Source of the DNA: a virus
Direction: 5' to 3' (one strand)
IMG/VR virus record: IMGVR_UViG_3300031857_001373
Span: 1 to 24,026 of that record
Length of the DNA stretch: 24,026 nt
The stretch's first letter is position 1. Every line of letters begins with the position of its first letter. Of the stretch, positions 7,531 to 16,769 are shown piece after piece. Made by a program: the position numbers and the translations under genes. Under the pieces are notes generated by a model. It worked only from the letters and a program-made list of their open reading frames with translations. It made no database searches and was not told the DNA's origin.

Positions 7531-7929
7531 ATGTCAGTAATCGCTGTATCTTTTACCTCTTCGGAGTCTGATGTTTATAATTTTGTATTTGACAAATTTA
7601 TAGACGACAACCTTCCTCGAACTTGGGCGGAATCTACTAATTTCTCCTTTTCTGTTAACGGAAGTGCGATTCTCACCGGTCCTGCCAGATCTCAGCGCCA
7701 CATATGGGCGATCAGTTCCCCTGTTGCCAATGCAGTTGCTGCTGACTTTGATGACATGTACAAGGCATGGGACTTGGACCGGAGTGCGGGCCTATCTGTA
7801 GCTTTGGGAGTGATTGATCAAACGTTTGGGGCTACCCTGAGCACTAACGCAGTCTTCAGTACCGCTCCATCATATTCAAAATTCGGCGGGGCTGACATGC
7901 TGGTCTCGTTTGGCCTGACAGAGGTTTAA
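7531..7929 (+). CDS. Probable minor (distal) tail protein
   Basis: 132 residues from ATG 7531. Strand-like segments (NFSFSVNGSAILTG, HIWAISSP), a helix around DFDDMYKAWDLDRSAG, then paired strands ending ADMLVSFGLTEV resemble small distal tail proteins such as lambda gpM, which sit between tape measure and tail-tip hub and form a ring at the end of the tube. Position fits: tape measure upstream, large hub gene four bases downstream. The call is from size, pattern and order; no signature motif was identified. Confidence 0.45.
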   Translation: MSVIAVSFTSSESDVYNFVFDKFIDDNLPRTWAESTNFSFSVNGSAILTGPARSQRHIWAISSPVANAVAADFDDMYKAWDLDRSAGLSVALGVIDQTFGATLSTNAVFSTAPSYSKFGGADMLVSFGLTEV

Positions 7930-7933
7930 AGAA

Positions 7934-10900
7934 GTGGCGTATCTTGTCAACCAAACAAGGGTATCCTCTCTTACTATTGGTGGTGTAGACTATACAGATA
8001 ATTTAATTTCATTTACAGTAACTGATTCTTCTGCAAATAAGAATGGTATTATTCAGACAGCCGGTTCCTTAATTCTTGGCGAGATCCCTAACGGCAACAG
8101 CCTAGGCGATTATAACCGCAATGCCTTCAAAAGGGGAACTATCATACTCCTTGATCTGGAGGATCCAGAGACCAGTGTGGTCACACGACACCCTAGGGGG
8201 TATCTGTATGTCATATCTGGCGGCTACAGTGCCGAGAGCGGGTCCCTAGAGCTTAGTATTGGTTGCAGGCTAACCCTGTCCGCCCTTACAGAAGAAGTAG
8301 ACGAAATATTACCACTTGTTCCGGTCCCGCTAGAACTGGAGCGGCAAGATTTTGGAAACTGCGCAGCGTCCTTTGCTTCTGCTGGGCAATGCCTCTATCA
8401 GGACAACCAAGGTGTTTTGCAAGTTGTAACTTTTTTTGATGGCGATGTAAATGATACGGCAGCGCCTGGCGAATGGACATCCGTCCTAGGCGTCACTGCA
8501 TTGACCGCATCACCAATGCTCGGCGGCAGCGCTATCCCTGATACATTGCTCCTATCCTTTCAGGTACCACAAGGAGCCATTGGATCAAATGAACTTGGGA
8601 AGATAGACGAAACTGTAACCGATTCCTATTATTTCTTAAATTACCCGACGACATTATTTAGGAGAATTACAACCGGACTATCTGCCGTAAGTGGCAGTAG
8701 TTCAAGTAGTACTGGGATCGGAGTAACTAGCGGTTGCGGAAACTCGCCTGGTGAGCCAGGGGACAATCCTGACCTTATCACCTGCAACGAAGGTTACAGA
8801 ACCGAGCAGGAGCCCTCGATACTGCCAGCTCAATCTCAGGAAATATCAAGGACTTATTACTCTGGCCCTGCATCCCAAGGCGAGAAAACCATAACGGAGA
8901 AATGGGGTCCCGCAGTTGAATTGAATGGTCAGTACTTCTCAGACCTTTTTGCCTATTGTCGATACACCTGGGCCACTCGTTGTCTTCCGAATGGAACTTG
9001 TGCCTTTGAAGGCATGGAACAAGTCCTGCAATCGTATAATGAATCTTATAATTATTACGGCCCCTCGGGGGAAGTTGTTCAAACTGTGCAAGACAGTTAT
9101 TCAAATATATTAAGTGCTGCCCAACCATTTGACTGGAGAGCTGGAGTCGTAGATGGTCTACCTCAAGAGTTTAGGCCAATTAACTATATCAATGGTACTA
9201 CGCAAAGTTATATCCGGCAAGGGAGTGGGCTTGGTTTGGTTTATAGAAACAAAGCTACGACATTAAAGGAAATAGAAACCCAAGATGGTTTTTACTATAC
9301 CAATGGCAACCTGATTTATTTATCAAAACGTGACTCAAATGGAGTATTAACAACTTCGAATTCCGTTGGCTTGCCAGCAATAATGGGTATAGCCGCAGGA
9401 CAGTACCCTGTTTGCGTTTGGCAATACAACGCATCGATTAAGGGACGTGAACTTGTATGCAACTATCCTGTTATATATATCTCCACGCAAGAGGGCAACG
9501 TTTGGCCTATTGAAGCCAGTATAAGCCAGTGGGGGCTGTATATTGTGGGCTACACCACGGTAGGAACGCAACCCTATATCGTAAGGAACGATTTCGACGA
9601 TTTACCAGACGGTGATGTTCTTTATATCAATGATGCTGTCGCAACCGTTGCCGTAACCTCGCCAAATGGAGTCTTCTTCAGAGATCAAAGAACTGTAACA
9701 GACTACCTGTATTCTGGAGATGGTAATATTCAGACGACTACAACCTACAGCTCAGTCGCCTCCAATAGTGTTGGAATCTACAGGTCTTCACTGGATGCGC
9801 TTAATGGAATTGTAACGGTTCAAAGGAGGACATCTAGGACGATTACTGCAAATCCCATAGCCCCAGACCGGATAAGTCCATCCAATAGTTCAACAGTTGA
9901 ACAATCGTCCGAATATCCGATTTTTACGTCAACATACCAAGAATCCGTAGACAGGGCTGGTCCTTATATATTGAGAGATGCAATACCCGTACCGCTACTA
10001 TTTGCTAACAAAGATACGTTGGCGGGCATAGTTAATACCTATAGTAATTATTTAATTAGATTCATAAAAGGAGATGCGCTTGGATATACGATTGCCGAAT
10101 CGTTAAGGCCCGAAATTATTGAAAACTGGCGCCCCGGAATGCCGTTCAGGTATTGCGACCAAGAAAAGAATAGAATCCTTGCGCTTCGAATGGATGGCTG
10201 CTCCTGGGGCGTAACAGCGACGGAGACTGGCGTCGTAACCAATGGTATCTGGATAGGCAATTCAGATGGCGCACTGGTCCTGTCGAGTAATCTTTCCGGT
10301 AATTCAACGCCAAGCCTAGACGGCGACCCGCCGACACCTCCTGTCGGCCCCGCAGCACCGCCATCTATAGCGAATGAAGTCTATGTAAGCTCTGGTCCAA
10401 TCAGCCTTGTTATTCAGGTGGACATTGGGACAAAGATTCTACTGCCGTTTGACGAATCTAGATCGATAATAAGTGTTATTGAACCATTGGAAGTTGATCT
10501 TTATACGACTTTCATGTGTTTCGTTTCCGGGTTGGTGGTAGCACCCGGAAATCTGCTTGGGACTACTTCTACTGGGTCCGTCCCGATCGACGCCAATGGA
10601 TCGCTGGTAACGGCGGGCGCAACTATTATAATTAGTGAGCTGTTCCCGAATTTCTTTACAGCTCCAATAGTCAGTGTTTCGGTGTCGATACCTAATACTA
10701 TTATTAGCGTGCCGCTACTGAACCCGACTGTTATCTCGGGCGCCTCGGTTTCGCCTCCTTCCGCGAGCATTGAAACTAACGGCTTGGCACCTATCCTGAC
10801 CGGCGCCGGAGCCGTTGTCGATCCGCTGCCCCTAGTAGCTACTCAGGTTGACGCCCCAACGCCAGGGGTTTCCATAGGTGATGTTGTATTCCTGCCGTAT

Positions 10901-11626
10901 CCGGCCAATACCGACCTTGTGCCGCTGGCACCTTCTTTCGTCGGCGGATGGCAAGATCCTTACTGGAGTAGTACTAACTTAATGCTGACTCTTGACACCA
11001 ATTTCACCGATAGCAGCCAGAAGGCAATCGCCACGAGCGTAATCGGCGCAAACGCTACAATATCTACGGTAACCAAGAGGTTTGGGGCGGGTTCAGTCTA
11101 CCTCAGTAATACCACTAATGCTTATTTCACTTACAGCGACCCTTCCGGACATCTGTCCCCCGGCCTTGGTGATTTCACGGCAGAGTTCTGGTGGTATCCA
11201 TTCGAAACCGAAACCACCCGTCTTTGGGCGAGCAGCACTGCTGGATGGCGCATTAGTCAAACCCTGTTCTCGGGCGTAGCCATTCCAGATCTTCTCTTGA
11301 ATGGCACTCTTTACTATCCTGGAACCAATACCGGTACAGCAACTGGAACTTTTACCTACACATTGCTAAGCTGGCACCACGTTGCCCTGACGCGAAACAG
11401 TGGTGTTTATAGACTTTTCCTTAATGGCACCCTGACTACTACCGTAACGAATCAAACTGGTACTAATCAGACGAGTTCGTGGAACCAGTTTGGAAGGGAA
11501 GGCGTTAGTACTACCAACAGCCCATATGGCTACATGGATGAATGTCGCTTTACCAAGGGAATTGCTAGATATACCAGCAACTTTACTCCACCCACTACTG
11601 CCTTCCCGAATCCGTTCCCACGGTAA
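7934..11626 (+). CDS. Tail tip hub protein with C-terminal LamG-like lectin domain
   Basis: 1,230 residues, GTG start at 7934, four bases after the previous stop. Residues 1-130 (LTIGGVDYTDNLISFTVTDS, GYLYVISGGYSAESGSLELS) have the look of a tail-hub N-terminal beta domain, followed by a long mostly beta region to about 790. A Pro-rich linker (DGDPPTPPVGPAAPP, about 797-810) leads to valine- and proline-rich repeats of beta type (about 815-1000). Residues 1010-1225 form a concanavalin-like LamG domain, with GDFTAEFWWYPF, SWHHVALTRNSG, YRLFLNGTL and MDECRFTKGIARYTSNFTPP. The same signature recurs in the two fibre genes downstream. The hub should close the tube tip, and the lectin domain probably binds a host glycan. 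Hub function is inferred from order and size; the LamG call is strong. Confidence 0.75.
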   Translation: MAYLVNQTRVSSLTIGGVDYTDNLISFTVTDSSANKNGIIQTAGSLILGEIPNGNSLGDYNRNAFKRGTIILLDLEDPETSVVTRHPRGYLYVISGGYSAESGSLELSIGCRLTLSALTEEVDEILPLVPVPLELERQDFGNCAASFASAGQCLYQDNQGVLQVVTFFDGDVNDTAAPGEWTSVLGVTALTASPMLGGSAIPDTLLLSFQVPQGAIGSNELGKIDETVTDSYYFLNYPTTLFRRITTGLSAVSGSSSSSTGIGVTSGCGNSPGEPGDNPDLITCNEGYRTEQEPSILPAQSQEISRTYYSGPASQGEKTITEKWGPAVELNGQYFSDLFAYCRYTWATRCLPNGTCAFEGMEQVLQSYNESYNYYGPSGEVVQTVQDSYSNILSAAQPFDWRAGVVDGLPQEFRPINYINGTTQSYIRQGSGLGLVYRNKATTLKEIETQDGFYYTNGNLIYLSKRDSNGVLTTSNSVGLPAIMGIAAGQYPVCVWQYNASIKGRELVCNYPVIYISTQEGNVWPIEASISQWGLYIVGYTTVGTQPYIVRNDFDDLPDGDVLYINDAVATVAVTSPNGVFFRDQRTVTDYLYSGDGNIQTTTTYSSVASNSVGIYRSSLDALNGIVTVQRRTSRTITANPIAPDRISPSNSSTVEQSSEYPIFTSTYQESVDRAGPYILRDAIPVPLLFANKDTLAGIVNTYSNYLIRFIKGDALGYTIAESLRPEIIENWRPGMPFRYCDQEKNRILALRMDGCSWGVTATETGVVTNGIWIGNSDGALVLSSNLSGNSTPSLDGDPPTPPVGPAAPPSIANEVYVSSGPISLVIQVDIGTKILLPFDESRSIISVIEPLEVDLYTTFMCFVSGLVVAPGNLLGTTSTGSVPIDANGSLVTAGATIIISELFPNFFTAPIVSVSVSIPNTIISVPLLNPTVISGASVSPPSASIETNGLAPILTGAGAVVDPLPLVATQVDAPTPGVSIGDVVFLPYPANTDLVPLAPSFVGGWQDPYWSSTNLMLTLDTNFTDSSQKAIATSVIGANATISTVTKRFGAGSVYLSNTTNAYFTYSDPSGHLSPGLGDFTAEFWWYPFETETTRLWASSTAGWRISQTLFSGVAIPDLLLNGTLYYPGTNTGTATGTFTYTLLSWHHVALTRNSGVYRLFLNGTLTTTVTNQTGTNQTSSWNQFGREGVSTTNSPYGYMDECRFTKGIARYTSNFTPPTTAFPNPFPR

Positions 11627-11662
11627 CTTTATAGGAAATCTATACGCAAAAGTAACAATTCC

Positions 11663-12088
11663 GTGGCACCATCTATCTCGCTGTATAACCATACTTCTAG
11701 GCTTTTTGCCAATGGTTCCAACGAGTCGAGTGATAACTATCGGGTGATGCTTTGCACCGCTGCAACATTTAACGCAACGGACGCAACCCTTGCCGGTATC
11801 ACGAAGACAGAAGTTGCATCTGGAACGGGATACACCTCGGGTGGCGGATTACTGGCCAACGTGACGGTGACCAGCAGCCTGAATGATGCCAAGTTTGATG
11901 CTGATGATGTCACCTGGACCGCCTCGGGTGGATCGATCATTGCATCATTCGGAATTCTTTACAATCAAACGGCTGGCGATCTACCTTTAGCATTTATCAA
12001 CTTTGATGGCGTGCAAACTGCGGGGGATGGGACACAGTTCAAGGTTATATGGAACTCAGGTGGAATCTTCACCTTTAACGTTGGCTAG
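11663..12088 (+). CDS. Small tail accessory protein (paralogue of 18960-19397)
   Basis: 141 residues, GTG start at 11663. It shares start, core and end with the protein at 18960-19397: ISLYNHTS against ISVYDHTI, WTASGGSI in both, and NSGGIFTFNVG against NANGIFRFNLT. The core DDVTWTASGGSI with a following YN-T-D-PL-FINFDG pattern is, as I recall it, common in small phage proteins encoded among tail fibres. It is strand-rich, has no cysteine beyond one near the N-terminus, and carries no signal peptide. A structural role at the tail tip or fibre base is likely but unproven. Confidence 0.7.
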   Translation: MAPSISLYNHTSRLFANGSNESSDNYRVMLCTAATFNATDATLAGITKTEVASGTGYTSGGGLLANVTVTSSLNDAKFDADDVTWTASGGSIIASFGILYNQTAGDLPLAFINFDGVQTAGDGTQFKVIWNSGGIFTFNVG

Positions 12089-12131
12089 TAATATTCCGTT
12101 AGGAATCCTACGCTGATTGTATTCGGGCAAG

Positions 12132-12860
12132 ATGGCAATTTCGGCCAAGGTATCAAGCGCTGAATTGACCGCTCAGGTTACGAATCGCTTTGTCGACAAT
12201 ATCTTTGAAATTAGACTGATTAACGCCCCCGGTACTTCGTATACTCCGGGCGTCACGATTGACTCAAGTCTCTTGGGCCAAGAAGTGGTTTATGGCACCG
12301 GTGGTTATGTAAGGCAAACTTTTAAATTTGTATCGGCTGATGTTGCTGGCTATTCGGATGATGGCATTGGACTCGCGAGGAAGGCTGCAGTATTTACGCA
12401 CAATGGCTCGGCTACGCCTACGGTATTCTCTCATGCCGTGATGTGTCGCGGAGATGGTAACGTCTTGACGCTCAACCCAGTTTCTTCAGCACCTCCTTCT
12501 GGTGTGAATGGAACCTACACAAATGTTCCGACGATAACAACCGGCACAGGAAAAGGGCTAACAGTGAACTTAGTTGTTACTAATTCCGGCGCCTCTACTT
12601 CAGATTGGGCTGTCGCAGCTAACAACTTTGGATATGACTATACTGTTGGCGATACGATTAATATCACCGCAGCCACTCTAAATCAGGTTGGTGCAACCGT
12701 GGCGGGGGTTAACAATCTTGTGTTTTCCGTGGCAACAGCTACGAGTGGCGGTGGGCAAATTGTTGCAGTTGCACAAACCACCAGTACGATTAATCTTGGT
12801 GGAGGAAATCAGGCTGTTCTTTATTTTGACCTAAAACAATTCGGCTATTATTCTGTCTGA
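12132..12860 (+). CDS. Tail-tip accessory protein with an inserted beta-rich module
   Basis: 242 residues from ATG 12132; a TTG 15 bases upstream in frame is a weaker choice. The start (MAISAKVSSAELTAQVTNRF) and VVYGTGGYVRQTFKF recall proteins I associate with marine phage tail clusters. Residues about 120-200 look like a separate module (GTYTNVPTITTGTGKGLTVN, then GYDYTVGDTINI), a pattern also found in cyanophage fibre proteins. The frame then returns to the base protein (GGGNQAVLYFDLKQFGYYSV). A domain insertion into a loop would explain this. Its stop codon overlaps the next start (TGATG at 12858). Confidence 0.7.
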   Translation: MAISAKVSSAELTAQVTNRFVDNIFEIRLINAPGTSYTPGVTIDSSLLGQEVVYGTGGYVRQTFKFVSADVAGYSDDGIGLARKAAVFTHNGSATPTVFSHAVMCRGDGNVLTLNPVSSAPPSGVNGTYTNVPTITTGTGKGLTVNLVVTNSGASTSDWAVAANNFGYDYTVGDTINITAATLNQVGATVAGVNNLVFSVATATSGGGQIVAVAQTTSTINLGGGNQAVLYFDLKQFGYYSV

Positions 12861-13123
12861 TGGAAATGTTAGAAGCGCTACTGGAGGAGAATGCCGCCGC
12901 TAGGGTCGTGGAGATTGAGCGCAGGGAAACCGGACCGGCCATCAAGGGTGATTTCGAGGGAAGCGTGACCGGGACATGGGTAAAGCTCAATGAATTAGGC
13001 CTTGGGGTTGTGTCGTATAATCAAAAGGAATATATAACGAGACCGCTTGGGTTCATGTCCATAGCGGCTGGTCAAAAGATATTCCTGAGTTATGCGGCTG
13101 GCGTTTACTATTCTAGCTGGTAA
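12860..13123 (+). CDS. Small conserved-type tail cluster protein, unknown function
   Basis: 87 residues, with ATG 12860 sharing its A with the stop of the preceding gene, which suggests coupled translation. An acidic/basic helical N-terminus (LEALLEENAAARVVEIERRE) is followed by a beta-rich part, GVVSYNQKEYITRPLGFMSI, AGQKIFLSYAAGVYYSSW. The second half looks like a small barrel and resembles short proteins of phage fibre clusters. No catalytic or binding motif is visible. Confidence 0.7.
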   Translation: MEMLEALLEENAAARVVEIERRETGPAIKGDFEGSVTGTWVKLNELGLGVVSYNQKEYITRPLGFMSIAAGQKIFLSYAAGVYYSSW

Positions 13124-13125
13124 TT

Positions 13126-13338
13126 ATGGCGATCCAGCCTTCGTTTATTAGTTCGCAACCGATATCCGAGAACACGGATACTACTATCTCTCTCTTGAGC
13201 ACTAGGCCGACTGGCGATACGGTGATAAGCCCACCACTTAGCCCTGGGCTGCTTGTCGGTTTTTATAATGGATCACTGGATTCTGTAGAGCTTTACATCG
13301 TAAGTGGCGATGGAACAAAATATATCAAGGCTTTATAA
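13126..13338 (+). CDS. Very small tail cluster protein, unknown function
   Basis: 70 residues from ATG 13126, two bases after the previous stop, with its own stop overlapping the next start (TAATG at 13336). After a Ser/Thr-rich N-terminus, the part LLVGFYNGSLDSVELYIVSG ends in TKYIKAL. This short strand-turn-strand pattern is similar to the C-terminal parts of some fibre-associated proteins. The unbroken coupling with its neighbours is the best evidence that it is real. Confidence 0.65.
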   Translation: MAIQPSFISSQPISENTDTTISLLSTRPTGDTVISPPLSPGLLVGFYNGSLDSVELYIVSGDGTKYIKAL

Positions 13339-14225
13339 TGGTAATCGAAAATCCGATAATTTCAGCCTCTTCCATAGAGAGGACTAAGGCTAGGACGGTT
13401 GCCATTCCGATAGTATATAGCCTCCCGGTTACCGATCCCGTACTGGTGACCTCGTCGACTACGTCAGTTTTCACGGAAACTACAGTTATAAATTATGTTT
13501 TGGCTTCCGAAAATTTTCTCACTTGGACTGTTCCTTCTTCTGGTCAAATAGCTTTTTTTACATTTAGCGAGAATTCAGTTGCGTCGCCAATTGGCACGAT
13601 GACCGCAGATAGAGTGACCTCAAATCCCAACTATTACCCTCTTTATCTAAGAAAGTATTTCGGAGACCCAAATGGGCTGGGAAGGGTTACACCTCATACT
13701 TTTTCGGTTTACCTAAAGGTCCCTTCTGCAACTCTAAATGGCTTCAAGATATCGATGAAGACAAGCGATCTCTTTGCTGGCGAAACAATAATCAGCCAAT
13801 CTACCGTTAGTCTAACCACGTCATGGCAGCGATTTAGTATAACCGGAACCCCTCCGGATGAAAACAAGATCATGATTGAGATAGGCGGTGAGAATAGCTG
13901 GCCGCTAAATACGGCGGTAGATATGTGGGGAGCTCAACTGGAGGAGTCACCTACCATGGGCCCATATGTGTCTACCGAGAATGCTTCTCCAGCGCAGCCC
14001 GTCAGTCAAACTTTCACTGAATTTCAAGAAATTAGCTCAGCACCGGCGAGGGAGGGGCAGATAGTATTTTATGTAAATGGTAGCGTAGGTAGAACCTATG
14101 TAGCCGTGGATATTGATGGAGTAATTACATGGAAACCTTGTATTAGCATTACTGGGTATCTAGACCCTAACACAGGACTGCCGCCAGATTCCAACATTCT
14201 ATTATACTCTCCATCGTCAGGCTAA
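13338..14225 (+). CDS. Carbohydrate-binding jelly-roll tail protein
   Basis: 295 residues from ATG 13338. Residues about 55-213 look like a CBM4/9-type jelly roll as found in phage tail proteins: SENFLTWTV, MTADRVTSNP, HTFSVYLKVPS, TTSWQRFSITG and the closing DMWGAQLEESPTMGPYVST. A second small module follows at about 234-268 (APAREGQIVFYVNGSVGR, then ITWKPC), which recurs in both fibre genes downstream. The likely role is binding of a host surface polysaccharide, or trimer-tip attachment in a fibre. The module calls rest on recognised sequence pattern; the ligand is unknown. The stop overlaps the next start (TAATG at 14223). Confidence 0.7.
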   Translation: MVIENPIISASSIERTKARTVAIPIVYSLPVTDPVLVTSSTTSVFTETTVINYVLASENFLTWTVPSSGQIAFFTFSENSVASPIGTMTADRVTSNPNYYPLYLRKYFGDPNGLGRVTPHTFSVYLKVPSATLNGFKISMKTSDLFAGETIISQSTVSLTTSWQRFSITGTPPDENKIMIEIGGENSWPLNTAVDMWGAQLEESPTMGPYVSTENASPAQPVSQTFTEFQEISSAPAREGQIVFYVNGSVGRTYVAVDIDGVITWKPCISITGYLDPNTGLPPDSNILLYSPSSG

Positions 14226-15241
14226 TGAGTAGTCTACTTAACTTTTTTGAGCGAAATGACATCCAGCAGCAAAGGGAGAAAGCTGCGCAAGTATTTCTGG
14301 ATAAGGGGATCGTACTTGGAACTTTTGGCGGAACTAAGTGTTATAATAGCAATGATTGTGCCTCTGGTTGGTGGTGCAGAGACAATAAGTGCGTCAATCC
14401 GGCATCAAAGGAAACAGATGAAGGAGAAGGAGGGTGTGGCGTAGGGCCTGCCGGCAGTGGCGGTTGTGGTGGAAGTGGTGGTTGCGGCACTTCAACCCCG
14501 GGTACAGACTGCGGCATCGCTGCGGACTGCTGCGGAAGCAGGTGCTGCCGCTATACGGCCGTTACTGCTGGCTTTGCCGCCACAACCTCAGTATTTGTAC
14601 AGTGCTATTGCGGCGATTGCCCAGCGCTAGGGACCTGTACGAGCTTTTGCGATTCCTTTTACAAGAACGCTGGGAAAAACGCAGAGGGTTGCGATGACAA
14701 CACTAAGTGCGATGAATGTTCTTACTGTAATAATAACGGGGAATGCGTCATTCAAAGCGGCGGCCCATGCTGGTGCGACGAAACTCGAGATTGTCAACTC
14801 TGCCAAGATAATGGATCATGGACTGAAAATCCAATTTGCTGGCCGTGTAGAAATTTTACCAAATGTGGAGTCATAACTGGCGAGAGGTATTGCAGTCCCG
14901 GACTGAATGGCAGCCTTGCCCTGCTAGTATCAGTAAACGGTCGACTGATAGACGAACCATGCGAGGTGGACTGTGTATCGGATAATTGCACAACTCATTC
15001 CGTTACAGTATCCGGCGCTGGATCAACAGCGGTTTCTGGGTCATCGCTTTACCCTAGCTGCTGCCCCACATGCACTTGCACTAATACTGGGTTCATAACC
15101 GCTGGTGGTTCTACTACTTATCTAGTAGAGGAGTGTAACGTGGGAGGTCTACCAGATGCGTGCTGTAAAGTTGAATGCAATTGTCATTCTGAATGCGCAA
15201 GCGGTAAGTGCAACCCCGATGGAACGTGCTTTGGCGGTTAA
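14225..15241 (+). CDS. Cysteine-rich protein (45 Cys in 338 residues) of the tail fibre cluster
   Basis: 338 residues from ATG 14225. A helical, charged N-terminus without cysteine (SSLLNFFERNDIQQQREKAA, about 1-38) is followed by a domain in which more than one residue in seven is cysteine. A small unit with spacing C-x5-C-x5-C-x4-C appears near residue 39 (CYNSNDCASGWWCRDNKC) and a related one closes the protein (CNCHSECASGKCNPDGTC). A glycine-cysteine linker lies at about 76-94, and pairs such as DCCGSRCC and SCCPTCTC recur. No signal peptide is present. The pattern resembles secreted disulfide-rich repeat proteins more than single zinc fingers. Disulfide-stabilised adhesin and metal-loaded virion part are both possible. 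Operon position between lectin-type genes points to the tail tip. Confidence 0.8.
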   Translation: MSSLLNFFERNDIQQQREKAAQVFLDKGIVLGTFGGTKCYNSNDCASGWWCRDNKCVNPASKETDEGEGGCGVGPAGSGGCGGSGGCGTSTPGTDCGIAADCCGSRCCRYTAVTAGFAATTSVFVQCYCGDCPALGTCTSFCDSFYKNAGKNAEGCDDNTKCDECSYCNNNGECVIQSGGPCWCDETRDCQLCQDNGSWTENPICWPCRNFTKCGVITGERYCSPGLNGSLALLVSVNGRLIDEPCEVDCVSDNCTTHSVTVSGAGSTAVSGSSLYPSCCPTCTCTNTGFITAGGSTTYLVEECNVGGLPDACCKVECNCHSECASGKCNPDGTCFGG

Positions 15242-15287
15242 GATTCGGGAGTGTAAGTAGGGCATACTATTGAAGCGCAATTGACCG

Positions 15288-16769
15288 ATGGCTGTATTCC
15301 CGGAAAGAATTATATTAAAAAATGCGACGGACTCTGGTTCTTATATAACATCGGCTATTGCTCCAGGGGGCCTAGCTGCATGCGTACCCGGGGAGATAGT
15401 CATACAGAGGCTGAATGGATCGGTACGATTGTATACGCTTGACAGCACAAGTGTCCCCAGGCAGGTAACTACTGGACTGGTCAATGAAGACAAAGGATCC
15501 TTGACTGTTAGCAACTATGGAGATGGATCCTCTAGTTTTATATTAAATGCTGCAAGTGTTAATACGAATGAGCTTGCGGCTAATAGTGTTACTGATGCAA
15601 AAATACTGGGACCAATCAGTATCGCCAAAGGTGGAACCGGACAGACAACGGCCAATGCTGCGCTGAATGCTCTACTGCCATCACAGTCTGGGAATAGCGG
15701 GAAGAGCCTTCTGACCAATGGAACAAATACAAGCTGGGGGATTGTATCTTACTCAATAAATGATTTGAATGATGTTGAAACTATAACTGAAGCCGCGCCT
15801 GTCCCTTTGAACAATCAGTGTCTAAAGTGGGACTCCTCTGTAACCCAATGGAAGGTTCGTGAAGACATAACTACCGATCCGCCTATCAGACCGAATTCTC
15901 CCTGTCGGCTAGGGCAGATCGCATTTGATGAAGAGTATCTATACTGCTGCGTAGCCACAGATTTATGGAATAGAGCTCCCCTTAGTTATTGGAATTCGGC
16001 GGAAGTTTACCCAAGAGCGATTACGTCTTCTGTAAATACTTACAAGCCAGAAGAAATCGGACGACCCCCGGACCCCTATATCAGCTCTGTCAGTCTTCTC
16101 ATCCGAGGAGACGGAGTAGATAACGGCACGATATTTTCTGATGCAAGCACTAATAACCTTACTGTTAGCAGGCGCGGCACTGGCCCTGTTACCAAGACCG
16201 CGATTAAGAAATTTGGCACTGCTAGCGCTTATTTCGATGGATCTTATAGTAATGGCTTAACAGTAGCAGCAAATTCACTGTTTGCATTTGGAGCTGGTGA
16301 CTTCACAATTGAGGCATGGATGTATGTAATTAACACGTCAGTAGGTGCTGCGATAATAGGCCAATACGGCTTCACATTTAACCAATCGTATGATTGGTGG
16401 TTCCATATGGCGGATGGTGGTACTTTTCTACAAGGGCCCTACATTAATCTGGGCACCGGCATTACCAGCTCCGTCCAGTACTCTGGAGGATTGACTAACA
16501 TACCCAAGAATGCATGGAATCACGTAGCGGTATCAAGGAATGGAACCAATATGAGAATCTTTGTAAATGGTGTGCAGGCTGGGGCAACTCATAACGTTGG
16601 AACACTGTCTCTTTACCCTTCAGGCGGACCACTTGGTCTTGGTGAGCTAGGAGGAGGGGCTTACAGTTTCGGTGGCTATATGGATGAAATTAGGATAACG
16701 AAGGGGGTTGGAAGGTATACGTCTAATTTTGCGGTCCCGACCGAACCATTTAACAGCTTTGTTATTTAA
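15288..16769 (+). CDS. Tail fibre protein 1, with a C-terminal LamG domain
   Basis: 493 residues from ATG 15288. The N-terminal ~145 residues (CVPGEIVIQ, then SVTDAKILGPISIAKGGTGQ, TNGTNTSW) are of common phage fibre type and align along their length with the next gene. A small module at about 201-235 (PNSPCRLGQIAFDEEYLYCC, LWNRAPLSYW) matches a shared fibre insert. Residues about 264-490 are a LamG-like lectin domain: SVSLLIRGDG, GAGDFTIEAWMYV, NAWNHVAVSRNG, MRIFVNGVQAG, GYMDEIRITKGVGRYTSNF. It probably attaches by its N-terminus and binds a host glycan through the lectin. It ends exactly where the next gene begins. Confidence 0.85.
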   Translation: MAVFPERIILKNATDSGSYITSAIAPGGLAACVPGEIVIQRLNGSVRLYTLDSTSVPRQVTTGLVNEDKGSLTVSNYGDGSSSFILNAASVNTNELAANSVTDAKILGPISIAKGGTGQTTANAALNALLPSQSGNSGKSLLTNGTNTSWGIVSYSINDLNDVETITEAAPVPLNNQCLKWDSSVTQWKVREDITTDPPIRPNSPCRLGQIAFDEEYLYCCVATDLWNRAPLSYWNSAEVYPRAITSSVNTYKPEEIGRPPDPYISSVSLLIRGDGVDNGTIFSDASTNNLTVSRRGTGPVTKTAIKKFGTASAYFDGSYSNGLTVAANSLFAFGAGDFTIEAWMYVINTSVGAAIIGQYGFTFNQSYDWWFHMADGGTFLQGPYINLGTGITSSVQYSGGLTNIPKNAWNHVAVSRNGTNMRIFVNGVQAGATHNVGTLSLYPSGGPLGLGELGGGAYSFGGYMDEIRITKGVGRYTSNFAVPTEPFNSFVI

